A DNA stretch of 9,581 bases from the NCBI GenBank assembly GCA_023445495.1, contig JAEXLC010000125.1:1-9581 (forward strand), given 5' to 3'. The notes beneath the pieces were generated by a model. It searched no databases. It had not been told where the DNA came from and was given only the letters and a program-made list of their open reading frames with translations. The stretch's first letter is position 1. Each line of letters begins with the position of its first letter. The translations under genes were made by a program, and so were the position numbers. Shown here one piece after another: positions 1-6,799 of the stretch. This DNA comes from Pseudomonadota bacterium. GTDB lineage: Bacteria; Pseudomonadota; Alphaproteobacteria; Sphingomonadales; Sphingomonadaceae.

Positions 1-15
1 CCCCGGAGGCATCGC

Positions 16-273
16 ATGACCGACGCTCCCCGCCGCCCGCTCGAGGACCTGATCGGCGAACTGCTCGACGGCGTCACCGCGCTGCCGGCGGCGGGGCTGC
101 GCGCGACCAGCGTCGCGTTCGACCTGCCGATCGAGGCCACGGTCGAGGCCGGGCCCGAGGGGCCGATGGTCCGCGCCGATGTTCCGCGCACCCGCACGCG
201 CACCTGGTTCGACCGGCCGGTCGGCCGCCTCTCGCTGCATATCGGCACGCTGCCGGTGGAGGAGGTGCAATGA
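16..273 (+). CDS. Small Trypco2-like domain protein (putative)
   Basis: An 85-aa protein with a clear Shine-Dalgarno GGAGG at 5-9, six bases before the ATG. It overlaps gene 2 by four bases (ATGA at 270-273). An N-terminal amphipathic helix starts with LEDLIGELLDGV (about residues 9-20) and is followed by a strand-rich part (VAFDLPIEATVEAG, about 33-46, then GRLSLHIGTLP near the C-terminus). This order matches the first 90 residues of gene 2: LED-I helix, a beta pair around VAFDLPIEA versus FAIRDISMDLKA, and a final strand before a proline. The two are therefore probably diverged copies of one domain. That domain resembles, from memory, the trypsin-co-occurring (Trypco2) small domains found beside proteases in bacterial conflict loci. 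There is no signal peptide or membrane segment, so it is likely cytosolic. The coding call is firm; the family call is tentative. Anything upstream, including the promoter, lies outside the window. Confidence 0.8.
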   Translation: MTDAPRRPLEDLIGELLDGVTALPAAGLRATSVAFDLPIEATVEAGPEGPMVRADVPRTRTRTWFDRPVGRLSLHIGTLPVEEVQ

Positions 274-1082
274 ACGGCGATACCGGCGAAGCGGTGGCGC
301 TCGAGGACTTCATCCAGGCGGTGCAGTCGCAGCTCGATACCGCCCAGGCGCGGATGACGCTGAAGGCGCAGAACGACCGGCTGCCGCTCACCTTCGCGAT
401 CCGGGACATCTCGATGGACCTGAAGGCGCATCTGGAGCTCAACCAAGGCGAGCTGCGCATCCGCCCGGCCGGACCGAGCGACAAGGACCCCACCGTCCTC
501 CACCTCGTCTTCACCGCGATCACCAAGCCGATGATCGAGGAGAATGCGGTGCCGCTGTCGGTCGACGACAAGAACGAAGTGCCGCTTTCCGCGCTGGGCG
601 ACGAGTTCGATCCTGCCGAGCGCCGGCGACTGGAGGGCATCGGCGTGCGCACCGTCGAGAAGCTCAACGAGATGGAGCGGCGCGGCATCTCGGGCTCGGT
701 CGGCCGGATCACCCGGCTGGCGCCCGACAAGCTCGAGCAGGTGCTCGCCCGTGCCTCGCGCCCGATGGTCGACGATGTCAGCCGCGACGGCTCGGACGAT
801 GCCGACCAGACCGACGAGTTGCGCCAGCGGCTGCGGGTCAAGGGCCGCAACCTGCTGCGCGGCGGGATGCCGCCCCAGGTGATGATCGCCGGGCGCCCGG
901 TCAACGTGGTGCAGGCGCATGACAATGAGCTCGTCCTTGCGCCCGACCATGACCAGCTCGCCGGCCAGATGAGCCTCACCCACGATCCCCGCGCGCCGAC
1001 CGAGCTGTGGTTCGACCAGCAGCCGCGCCGGCCTTTCCCCGCCACGCCGCCGGCAAACGGCTTCGACGGAGTCCAGCCATGA
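270..1082 (+). CDS. Three-domain adaptor-like protein: Trypco2-like, HhH-like, IPT/TIG-like
   Basis: A 270-aa protein with a strong GGAGGAGG ribosome site at 258-265. It is coupled by ATGA overlaps to gene 1 upstream and to the protease downstream. Residues about 10-95 (LEDFIQAVQSQLDTAQ, then LTFAIRDISMDLKAHLEL) look like a Trypco2-type domain: one helix followed by beta strands. Residues about 110-170 contain LEGIGVRTVEKL (121-132) followed by LAPDKLEQVLARA. This is a helix-hairpin-helix-like unit of the kind that mediates protein or nucleic-acid contacts. Residues about 187-250 (LRVKGRNLL, PPQVMIAGRPVNVV, NELVLAP) have the pattern of an IPT/TIG immunoglobulin-like domain. No catalytic residues, signal peptide or membrane segment are evident. 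From the overlap with the subtilase gene I infer an adaptor or regulator that brings a substrate or signal to the protease. Domain names come from motif recall, not a profile search. The coding assignment is secure. Confidence 0.85.
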   Translation: MNGDTGEAVALEDFIQAVQSQLDTAQARMTLKAQNDRLPLTFAIRDISMDLKAHLELNQGELRIRPAGPSDKDPTVLHLVFTAITKPMIEENAVPLSVDDKNEVPLSALGDEFDPAERRRLEGIGVRTVEKLNEMERRGISGSVGRITRLAPDKLEQVLARASRPMVDDVSRDGSDDADQTDELRQRLRVKGRNLLRGGMPPQVMIAGRPVNVVQAHDNELVLAPDHDQLAGQMSLTHDPRAPTELWFDQQPRRPFPATPPANGFDGVQP

Positions 1083-2554
1083 CCGCCCGGCTCGGCCGCC
1101 TCGTCCAGCCCTGGGCGCACCGCGCCGGCGCCTATGCCGCGCCGGGCAGCCTGCTCGTGCGGCTGAAGCTCGGCGAAGTGCCCGCCGGTATCCCCGCCGC
1201 GCTCGACATCCGCCGCAAGGCCGCGACCCCGGCGGAAACGACGCAGCACCAGATCCTCGACCGGGTGGTGAAGTCGTTCGGCGGCGCGGTCCGCGTCTCG
1301 CGCCTCCACGCCGCCGCCCAGGCGCTCCACACGATCGGCGCGCGCAACCGCGGCTATAGCGAGGCCGAGGAGATCAGCGGCATCGCCCGGGTGCTCCGCT
1401 TCGACGTCGAGCCCGACACCCATATCGGCTCGCTCGCCGTGTCGCTGATGCAGCTCGACATCGTCGAGTCCGCCATGCCCAATTACCTCTGCACGATCGG
1501 CCTGGACGGCCCCGACCGGCATCCTCGCCGCGACGAGGACGACGACAATGCGGGCTGGGACCCGCGCGACATGGTCAACGCCCGCCGCGCGCTTTCCTAT
1601 TGCGCCGGCGACGGCGGAGTGATCGTCGCGGTGGTCGACAGCGGCATCAACCTGCGCCACCCCGAATTCTCCAGCCAGGCGCTCGACACCGGCGACCGGC
1701 TGCGCCGCGGCTACGACACCGTCCAGCTCAGCGAGGGCCAGCTCGCCACCGGCATCAAGCTGCTCGGCGACAATCGCGGCGCCGACACCGACCCGACCGA
1801 CCGCTATGTCGGCCACGGCACCGCGTGCGCGGCGATCATCGGCGGCAGCGGCGCGGGCATCCCGCCCGGCCTCGCCGGTGCCTGCCGCCTGCTGCCGATC
1901 CGCTCGCTCGGCGCCGCCCAGCCGCCCGACCACAAGCCCGTCGGCATCGGCGCGATCAGCGACCTCGACATGGGGCTGGTCATGGCCGCCCAGCTCGGCG
2001 CGCATGTCATCAACTGCAGCTTCGGCACCGATGACGAGGCGATCGAGCCCGGCATGCCCAAGCCGCACAGCGAAGCCGTCGCCTATGCCACCGAGCGCGG
2101 CTGCACCCTGGTCGCCGCCTCGGGCAACAGCGGCGACCAGCGCGTCTACTGGCCCGCCGCCTTCCCCCAGGTCGTCGCGGTCGGCGCGGTCGATGCCGAG
2201 CGGCGCATGGCCAGCTTCTCGACCAGCGGCGACCATGTCGCGCTCTGCGCCCCCGGCGTGAACATCCGCACCGCCGATCTCGACGGCTATCAGCGCGCCA
2301 CCGGCACCAGCTTCGCCGCGCCCTTCGTCGCCGGCGCCGCCGCCCTGCTCGTCGCCCGCGCCCAGGAGCGCGCCGCCGCGGTCGATCCGGAGACGATCAA
2401 GAAGCTCCTCATCGCCAGTGCTCAGCCGCACCGCCCCGATCTCGCCGCCGGCAATGGCGCCGGCATCCTGGACGCCGCCCGCGCGCTCGAACTGCTCGAT
2501 CGCGCGATCGACGCCGACGACACCACCGAACTGGGAGGCGCCGATGACGGCTAG
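1079..2554 (+). CDS. Subtilisin-family (S8) serine protease, apparently cytosolic
   Basis: A 491-aa peptidase. The ATG at 1079 overlaps the stop of gene 2 (ATGA) and has GGAG at 1068-1071. An upstream in-frame ATG at 1007 lies inside gene 2 and is less likely. All S8 landmarks are present: Asp187 in AVVDSGI, His246 in GHGTACA, oxyanion Asn350 in AASGNSGD and Ser411 in GTSFAAPFVAG. The protein ends with the usual GAGILDAARAL helix motif. Residues about 20-140 look like an I9-type propeptide, ending in SLMQLDIVESAMPNY just before the catalytic domain, so self-processing is plausible. The N-terminus has no hydrophobic signal core and the C-terminus no anchor, unlike most exported subtilases, which suggests action inside the cell. 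The Asp-His spacing of 59 residues implies an insertion compared with classic subtilisin. Substrates are unknown. The co-encoded proteins, especially genes 4-9, are candidates for substrates or partners. The family call is secure; the role is inference. Confidence 0.95.
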   Translation: MTARLGRLVQPWAHRAGAYAAPGSLLVRLKLGEVPAGIPAALDIRRKAATPAETTQHQILDRVVKSFGGAVRVSRLHAAAQALHTIGARNRGYSEAEEISGIARVLRFDVEPDTHIGSLAVSLMQLDIVESAMPNYLCTIGLDGPDRHPRRDEDDDNAGWDPRDMVNARRALSYCAGDGGVIVAVVDSGINLRHPEFSSQALDTGDRLRRGYDTVQLSEGQLATGIKLLGDNRGADTDPTDRYVGHGTACAAIIGGSGAGIPPGLAGACRLLPIRSLGAAQPPDHKPVGIGAISDLDMGLVMAAQLGAHVINCSFGTDDEAIEPGMPKPHSEAVAYATERGCTLVAASGNSGDQRVYWPAAFPQVVAVGAVDAERRMASFSTSGDHVALCAPGVNIRTADLDGYQRATGTSFAAPFVAGAAALLVARAQERAAAVDPETIKKLLIASAQPHRPDLAAGNGAGILDAARALELLDRAIDADDTTELGGADDG

Positions 2555-2625
2555 AGCCCGCCCCGCTCCCTAGGCGCCCCGCGCCCTCCCCACGCTGGAC
2601 CAAGATCTTCGAAAGGAACCCTCAA

Positions 2626-4380
2626 ATGGCCGACATCCAGATCCCGACCATCCGCTTCGTCGACATCGCCGCCCGTGAAAAGGCCGCCCGCGAAGCGATC
2701 ACCAGCAGCTTCGACAACCTTACCGCCCGTCTCGCCAAGCTGGGCCAGCTCAGCCAGGCCGATGCCGCCGAGCTGGCGCGCGTCACCGCGCTGCACGCGC
2801 TGCTCAAGGGCGACGAGAAGGGCAAATTCTATTTCGACCCGCTCTTCGCCACCGCCCGCGCCGCGCTCAAGTCCGCCGAGAGCGGCCTGCGCCCGCGCAC
2901 TGTCGAGCATGAGCTCGGCGTGCTGCAATTCCCCGAGATGGTCGGCGACAAGTCGACCGAGGCCGAGCGCGACGCCGAAGTTGCCCGGGTCGGCCTGATC
3001 CTCGGCCTGCTCCAGTATAACGGCACCGCGCTGCCCCGGCTGGTCGTCTCGGGCAAGGTGCCGCAGCCCGATCCCGACGATCCCAACACCGCCGAGTTCG
3101 GCGAGGGCCTGTTCCGCGCGGTCGGCCGCATCGCCGGGCGGATCGAGCTGGCCGAGCGCACCCTCAAGCAGGTCGCCGCCGCGGTGAACATCCAGGGCGA
3201 CCGCAAGGAACCCGGCGTCTCCAGCGCCGAATATGCCAAGGTGTTCGAGGGACTGGTCGGCCGCGGCGTCACCGCCACCGACGTCAACCTCAAGCGGCTG
3301 GTCGAGGACCAGTTCGACAAGGTCCAGGCGCTCGGCGACGACCAGGCGCTGCACGATATCGTCATCGACCTGCCCGATCTCGAGGCGACCACCGCCTTCG
3401 AAGTCGTCGCCAGCCATTGCAAGCTGATGGGCTCGTTCATCTTCGCTTCGGCGTTCGAGGAGCTGAAGGCCTTCCAGGTCGTCGACAAGCTCGTCGAGAT
3501 GTCGCAGCGCGGCGATCTCGCGCTGGTCAAGGGCCCCGCCGGCACCCAGCTCTACAGCTATTGGCGCGAGGCGCCGAACCGGATGAGCGAGAGCGAGCGC
3601 CAGGGCTTCTACGCGATGATGCTCGGCCTGCCGACCGGCCAGCCCGGGGTGAAGGTCAACACCGAGTTCCAGGACCTGTGGCTGCGCTTCGTCTCCTCGG
3701 TCTCCACCCTGATCCGCGAGGCCCGGGTCGATGCGCTGATCCGCTCGGCCACTCCGATGGCGGTCAACCAGCAGCAGGTGAAGAAGGCCGCGCGCGACCT
3801 TGCCACCAACATGTCGCTGCACGGCTATGGCATGGCCTTCTATGCCGCCGCCGATCTGCAGAAGCAGATCAACGACATGATCGCACTGCTCCAGGACAAG
3901 GAGCTGCTCTCCGCCTTCGGCTCGAACGACATGTGGGGCGTGATCGACCAGGTCGCCCAGACCGAGCTCGGCGGCGCGCGCAACAGCTCGAAATACCGGA
4001 TGCTGGCGACCAGCGGCGCGATCATCACCTCGTGGATCGCCCAGAATACCGATCGGCTGCGCGATCCCACTTCGCCGATGGTCGATCTCGGCATGGTCGG
4101 CAATCCACCCACCCGGCCGCGCGGCCAGTCGGCGGTATCGCACCCGAACGACTATGACCTGGTCAATGCCTGCGAGATGTGGCTCGCCGATTCGGCGATG
4201 GACGAAGGCCGCATCGAGCAGATGTCGCAGCCGCGCGAAGCCCCGAACATGACGAGCCGGCCGATCCAGATCCCGTCGATCGCGCGCGACCTGCTCGACA
4301 GCGCCGGGCTCGGCATGGGCATGGGCTATGCCCAATCGGCCCAGTCTAACGGCCATGCCCGTGGCGGCTACGGCTATTGA
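2626..4380 (+). CDS. Large helical protein of unknown function, paralogous to gene 8 in its C-terminal half
   Basis: A 584-aa protein starting at an ATG with AAAGGA at 2612-2617, eight bases upstream. I recognise no described family. It is mostly predicted helix (my reading of residue patterns), with no signal peptide and no obvious enzyme motif. Residues about 1-240 are unique within this window. Residues about 245-540 align colinearly with gene 8. Paired blocks are FIFASAFEELKAF with LYLASTLEMAGLI, RMSESERQGFYAMMLGLPTG with RPNEAERLSLFGRLFGAPTG, NMSLHGYGM with NVSGAASGM, and NDYDLVNACEMWL with NDPVVDSAVDWV. The C-terminus (about 562-584) is Gly/Tyr-rich, with GLGMGMGYAQ and a final GGYGY. 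The 71 nt before it (2555-2625) form the longest intergenic gap here and could hold a promoter, but I see no convincing -35/-10 pair and no terminator in it. An abundant structural or scaffold subunit is possible but unsupported. Confidence 0.9.
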   Translation: MADIQIPTIRFVDIAAREKAAREAITSSFDNLTARLAKLGQLSQADAAELARVTALHALLKGDEKGKFYFDPLFATARAALKSAESGLRPRTVEHELGVLQFPEMVGDKSTEAERDAEVARVGLILGLLQYNGTALPRLVVSGKVPQPDPDDPNTAEFGEGLFRAVGRIAGRIELAERTLKQVAAAVNIQGDRKEPGVSSAEYAKVFEGLVGRGVTATDVNLKRLVEDQFDKVQALGDDQALHDIVIDLPDLEATTAFEVVASHCKLMGSFIFASAFEELKAFQVVDKLVEMSQRGDLALVKGPAGTQLYSYWREAPNRMSESERQGFYAMMLGLPTGQPGVKVNTEFQDLWLRFVSSVSTLIREARVDALIRSATPMAVNQQQVKKAARDLATNMSLHGYGMAFYAAADLQKQINDMIALLQDKELLSAFGSNDMWGVIDQVAQTELGGARNSSKYRMLATSGAIITSWIAQNTDRLRDPTSPMVDLGMVGNPPTRPRGQSAVSHPNDYDLVNACEMWLADSAMDEGRIEQMSQPREAPNMTSRPIQIPSIARDLLDSAGLGMGMGYAQSAQSNGHARGGYGY

Positions 4381-4390
4381 CCCCCGGCGG

Positions 4391-4396
4391 AAGGAG
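4391..4396 (+). promoter_or_regulatory. Ribosome binding site fixing the start of gene 5
   Basis: AAGGAG, seven bases before the ATG at 4404. This supports 4404 over the TTG at 4377, which overlaps the stop codon of gene 4 and would place this site inside the coding region. Confidence 0.8.
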
Positions 4397-4403
4397 CATC
4401 GCC

Positions 4404-5456
4404 ATGGGCTATGAACCACTCAGCACGCAGGTGAAGGGGCGGCTGTTCAGCGCCTCGCGCACCCTGCGCACCGCCAACCCGCTCAGCTTTGTCGGCCGCA
4501 TGCTCGAGGACAGCTTCGACCTGCCGATGGGCGATCCGCGCTATGCCGCCAATGCGCTGGTCCCCGGCGCGGCACCGATCGAGCCGGTGTTCGGATCGAA
4601 CCAGAGCCGCGCGCTCGCCTTCCACATGGAGCCGCTCGGACCCGAGGCATCGGGCTGCGAGCGGCGCGACATGGCCAGCCGCGAGATGCGGCGGCTGGTC
4701 GGCGACAATTTCGGGCGCGAGGCGCTGCACTGGTTCGACGGTGCCAGCGAGAGCCAGCGTGGCCTCACCCGCGCCGGCGGGCTGCGCTACGGCGCCTTTT
4801 TCGGATCGAGCTTCGACCAGGGCGGGCTGGAAAGCGCCACCGTCACCTATGAAGGCGGCAACGGCAATCCGATGAACGAGGTCAATCCGGCGCTCGCCCG
4901 GCTAATCGGCCAGGCGATGGCGGCAATGCCCGGCATGCGCCCGGTGTTCACCACCCTGGTGGCGGGCCGCGACTATGGCAGCCAATGGGTGACCTTCCTG
5001 CTCACCAACCGCTTCCGCATCACCGACATGCGCCCGATGCTCGACGAGCTGGGCCTTGGCGAGCGGCTGGGCAGCATCCTCCAGATCGTCGGCGTCGCAC
5101 TCGGCGGCCGCTTCGACGTGCCCGACGGCGCGGCCCTGGTCGCCTTCGGACGCAGTCCGCAGGGCGTGGAGCTCGACCTGCAGATCATGCTCGATGCGAT
5201 CCCGGACGTGCCGCCCAATTTCCTCCAGCTGCTGACAATGAACCTGCGCGAGCGGCCGCGCGAGCTGGCGGCGCTGGAGCGCTTCCTCGAAGCCTTCACG
5301 CCCGCCGATGACGTCTGGCCGGGGCGCTTCACCATCCTGGGCATCCGCATCGGCCCCAGCGGCCCGCCCAAGGTGAAGCTCTATCTCCGCCCGGTGGAGT
5401 TCGAGATCAGCCCGGCGGCGTCGCTGGTCGGCGCGCCGATGCCTGCCGCCGCCTGA
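4404..5456 (+). CDS. Alpha/beta protein, possible ABBA-fold prenyltransferase-like enzyme
   Basis: A 350-aa protein starting at the ATG at 4404. It has no paralogue in the window and no signal peptide. Amphipathic beta pairs alternate with helices: ESATVTYEGG (143-152), RPVFTTLVAGRD (179-190), AALVAFGRSPQGVELDLQ (243-260) and ILGIRIGPSGPPKVKLYL (311-328). The final pair matches, as I remember it, the closing strands of DMATS-type aromatic prenyltransferases (a pattern like hGhDh-P---PRhKhYh). FFGSSFD (132-138), followed by a strand, recalls the similarly placed FLGSSFD of cyanobactin prenyltransferases of the LynF/PagF type. If correct, it would transfer an isoprenyl group from a diphosphate donor to an aromatic or peptide acceptor. 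The similarity is short and from memory, so a non-enzymatic alpha/beta barrel is equally possible. Its position between the two unknown families suggests that it acts on, or assembles with, their products. Confidence 0.85.
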   Translation: MGYEPLSTQVKGRLFSASRTLRTANPLSFVGRMLEDSFDLPMGDPRYAANALVPGAAPIEPVFGSNQSRALAFHMEPLGPEASGCERRDMASREMRRLVGDNFGREALHWFDGASESQRGLTRAGGLRYGAFFGSSFDQGGLESATVTYEGGNGNPMNEVNPALARLIGQAMAAMPGMRPVFTTLVAGRDYGSQWVTFLLTNRFRITDMRPMLDELGLGERLGSILQIVGVALGGRFDVPDGAALVAFGRSPQGVELDLQIMLDAIPDVPPNFLQLLTMNLRERPRELAALERFLEAFTPADDVWPGRFTILGIRIGPSGPPKVKLYLRPVEFEISPAASLVGAPMPAAA

Positions 5457-5466
5457 GACAGGATGT

Positions 5467-5482
5467 GCCGGCTTCGGCCGGC
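5467..5482 (+). other. Perfect cUUCGg hairpin between genes 5 and 6
   Basis: GCCGGC (5467-5472), TTCG (5473-5476) and GCCGGC (5477-5482) form a perfect six-pair, all-G/C stem closed by C-G around a UUCG loop, the classic extra-stable tetraloop. It lies 10 nt after the gene 5 stop and ends 5 nt before the gene 6 ribosome site. No T-run follows, so it is not a typical intrinsic terminator. It may instead block 3' exonucleases, mark a processing site or modulate translation of gene 6. The fold is read from the sequence; the role is inference. Confidence 0.6.
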
Positions 5483-5487
5483 CAGTC

Positions 5488-5492
5488 GAGGA
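5488..5492 (+). promoter_or_regulatory. Ribosome binding site fixing the start of gene 6
   Basis: GAGGA, eight bases before the ATG at 5501. It favours this start over the in-frame GTG at 5465, whose first codons would lie in the stable hairpin. Confidence 0.7.
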
Positions 5493-5500
5493 TCGAAGAG

Positions 5501-6796
5501 ATGAACGCTCCCGCCAATATCGCCGCCGAGGCGACACCCCGGCCCGAGGTGCGCGCCAAGGTGCGCGAGATGCTCGCCGCCACCCCGTCCTTCCACCAGC
5601 TGCCGCCGGACACGCAGATGCAGGTGGCGCGCGACACCGCGATGATCGCCGATGCGCTGGTCGGCCAGGCCGAAGCCGGCACCCAGTCGGTCACCGCCCA
5701 GCCGATGGCGGAGAAGAGCCAGTGGGAATCGAACAAGCAGGCGGTCGACGATATCGGCAAGGAGGAATTCTCCGCCGGGTCGCTGGTGGCCGGCGCCCAG
5801 GCCGCCGGCGAATTCATGCGGCAGGTCAATTTCGTCGAGTTCGTCTCCGGCCTGATCGACGGCGTGTTCAACTCGATCATCAGCTCGAACATCCAGCAGA
5901 TGGAGGCCTATTCGAAGATGGTCTCCGACGTGTCGAAGTCGCTCAACCAGTTCCGCGACGACAACACCACCTCGGATGACGGCAAGGACCAGCTCTGCGA
6001 GCAGTTCCCCGATCTGTTCGATGTCGGCGCCGATGCCTTTTCCGGCGGTGGCCCGCAGCTGCGGGTCAAGGACGGCGCCGATCTCGATGCCGGGCTCCAG
6101 CGCGTCCGCGATACGCTGGGCAGCCATGCCGACAAGGACATCGATTCGATCGACGTCACCGATCCCGAGGTGCAGGAAACCCTCATCAAGGCGGCACGCG
6201 GCCAGATCGCCACGTCGCGCCAGCAACTGCTCGCCACCATGGTGATGATGGGCCTGTCGCGCATCGTCGTCACCAACGGCAAGATCCAGGCGAAGATCCT
6301 CTACGATTTCAACGCATCGAGCCAGCGCACCCTGTCGCGCACCGCCATGGCCCGCGACTATGCCCGCGACGCTTCGGGCAACCTCGCCGTCACCACCGAC
6401 GGCGAAGGCGAGAGCGAGCGCGGCGGCACCAGCAAGGGCGATTACAGCGGTAGCTATCAGAGCGGGAAGTCGAGCTACAGCGGCAACTATGATTCCGACT
6501 ATTACACCAAGGGCAAATACAAATATTCGCAGAAGCCGGTGATGACCGCCCAGGCGGTGGCGAGCGACCAGTCGGTCGACCAGATCAGCGCCAAGGCGAG
6601 CCTGGCCGGCGTGGTCGATGTCAATTTCAAGAGCGACTATCTGCCGCTCGAGAAGATGGCGACGCCCGAGATGATCGCGGCGATCCAGATGCGCTCCAAG
6701 CCGGTCGATCACAACAAGCCGCAATATACGCCCGGCCCAGCCCCGGCGGCACCTGCCCCGGCCCCGACGCCCGCTCCCGCACCGGCGCACGCCTGA
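5501..6796 (+). CDS. Unknown paralogous family member A (genes 6/7/9)
   Basis: A 431-aa protein I cannot assign to a known family. It shares a block order with gene 7. Residues about 14-54 are a helical opening (VRAKVREMLAATPSF, then VARDTAMIADALV). Residues about 108-150 are a conserved helix pair (FVEFVSGLIDGVFNSII, then QQMEAYSKMV). QFPDLFDV is at 168-175. SRQQLLATMVMMGLSRIVVT is at 239-258, followed by strands KIQAKILYDF. VNFKSDYLPLEKM is at 374-386. Between the last two blocks, about 300-345, is a Gly/Ser/Tyr/Lys-rich stretch with repeated tyrosines (GDYSGSYQSG, YDSDYYTKGKYKY), which gene 7 lacks. The tail from about 411 is Pro/Ala-rich (PAPAAPAPAPTPAPAPAHA) and probably disordered. There is no signal peptide and no clear transmembrane helix. 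The conserved helix pair is hydrophobic enough for membrane or protein contact. The tandem copies suggest subunits of a hetero-oligomer. Substrate or structural roles are inference only. Confidence 0.9.
   Translation: MNAPANIAAEATPRPEVRAKVREMLAATPSFHQLPPDTQMQVARDTAMIADALVGQAEAGTQSVTAQPMAEKSQWESNKQAVDDIGKEEFSAGSLVAGAQAAGEFMRQVNFVEFVSGLIDGVFNSIISSNIQQMEAYSKMVSDVSKSLNQFRDDNTTSDDGKDQLCEQFPDLFDVGADAFSGGGPQLRVKDGADLDAGLQRVRDTLGSHADKDIDSIDVTDPEVQETLIKAARGQIATSRQQLLATMVMMGLSRIVVTNGKIQAKILYDFNASSQRTLSRTAMARDYARDASGNLAVTTDGEGESERGGTSKGDYSGSYQSGKSSYSGNYDSDYYTKGKYKYSQKPVMTAQAVASDQSVDQISAKASLAGVVDVNFKSDYLPLEKMATPEMIAAIQMRSKPVDHNKPQYTPGPAPAAPAPAPTPAPAPAHA
6635..6660 (+). repeat. 26-nt exact direct repeat, copy 1 (inside gene 6)
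   Basis: Identical to 7940-7965 and in the same reading frame. It encodes the DYLPLEKM core of the C-terminal block shared by genes 6 and 7. It is the longest exact match I noticed between the paralogues and reflects shared descent or local gene conversion rather than a mobile repeat. Confidence 0.8.
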
Positions 6797-6799
6797 GCC

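Noticed and set aside
1007..1078. Upstream in-frame ATG for the subtilase
   Set aside because: It lies inside gene 2 and adds an Arg/Pro/Ala-rich stretch that is a shadow of that gene. The ATG at 1079 has GGAG and the ATGA overlap seen at the previous junction.
74..2431. Minus-strand open frame of 785 codons, and similar long ones at 2551-4419, 5381-6790 and 6818-9403
   Set aside because: They lie opposite genes with recognisable motifs or paralogues. Their translations are low-complexity Arg/Ala/Gly/Asp text typical of antisense frames in GC-rich DNA.
4377..4403. TTG start for gene 5
   Set aside because: The ATG at 4404 has a well-spaced AAGGAG that would otherwise be inside the coding region.
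5467..5482. Intrinsic terminator at the hairpin
   Set aside because: There is no T-run after the stem, and the next gene starts 18 nt later on the same strand.
5465..5500. GTG start for gene 6
   Set aside because: It falls at the stable hairpin without a good ribosome site. The ATG at 5501 has GAGGA at the right distance and fits the length of the paralogue's N-terminus.
6730..6793. Pro/Ala-rich tail of gene 6 as a TonB-like or lipoprotein spacer
   Set aside because: It is at the extreme C-terminus with no membrane helix, lipobox or following domain. A disordered tail is the simpler reading.
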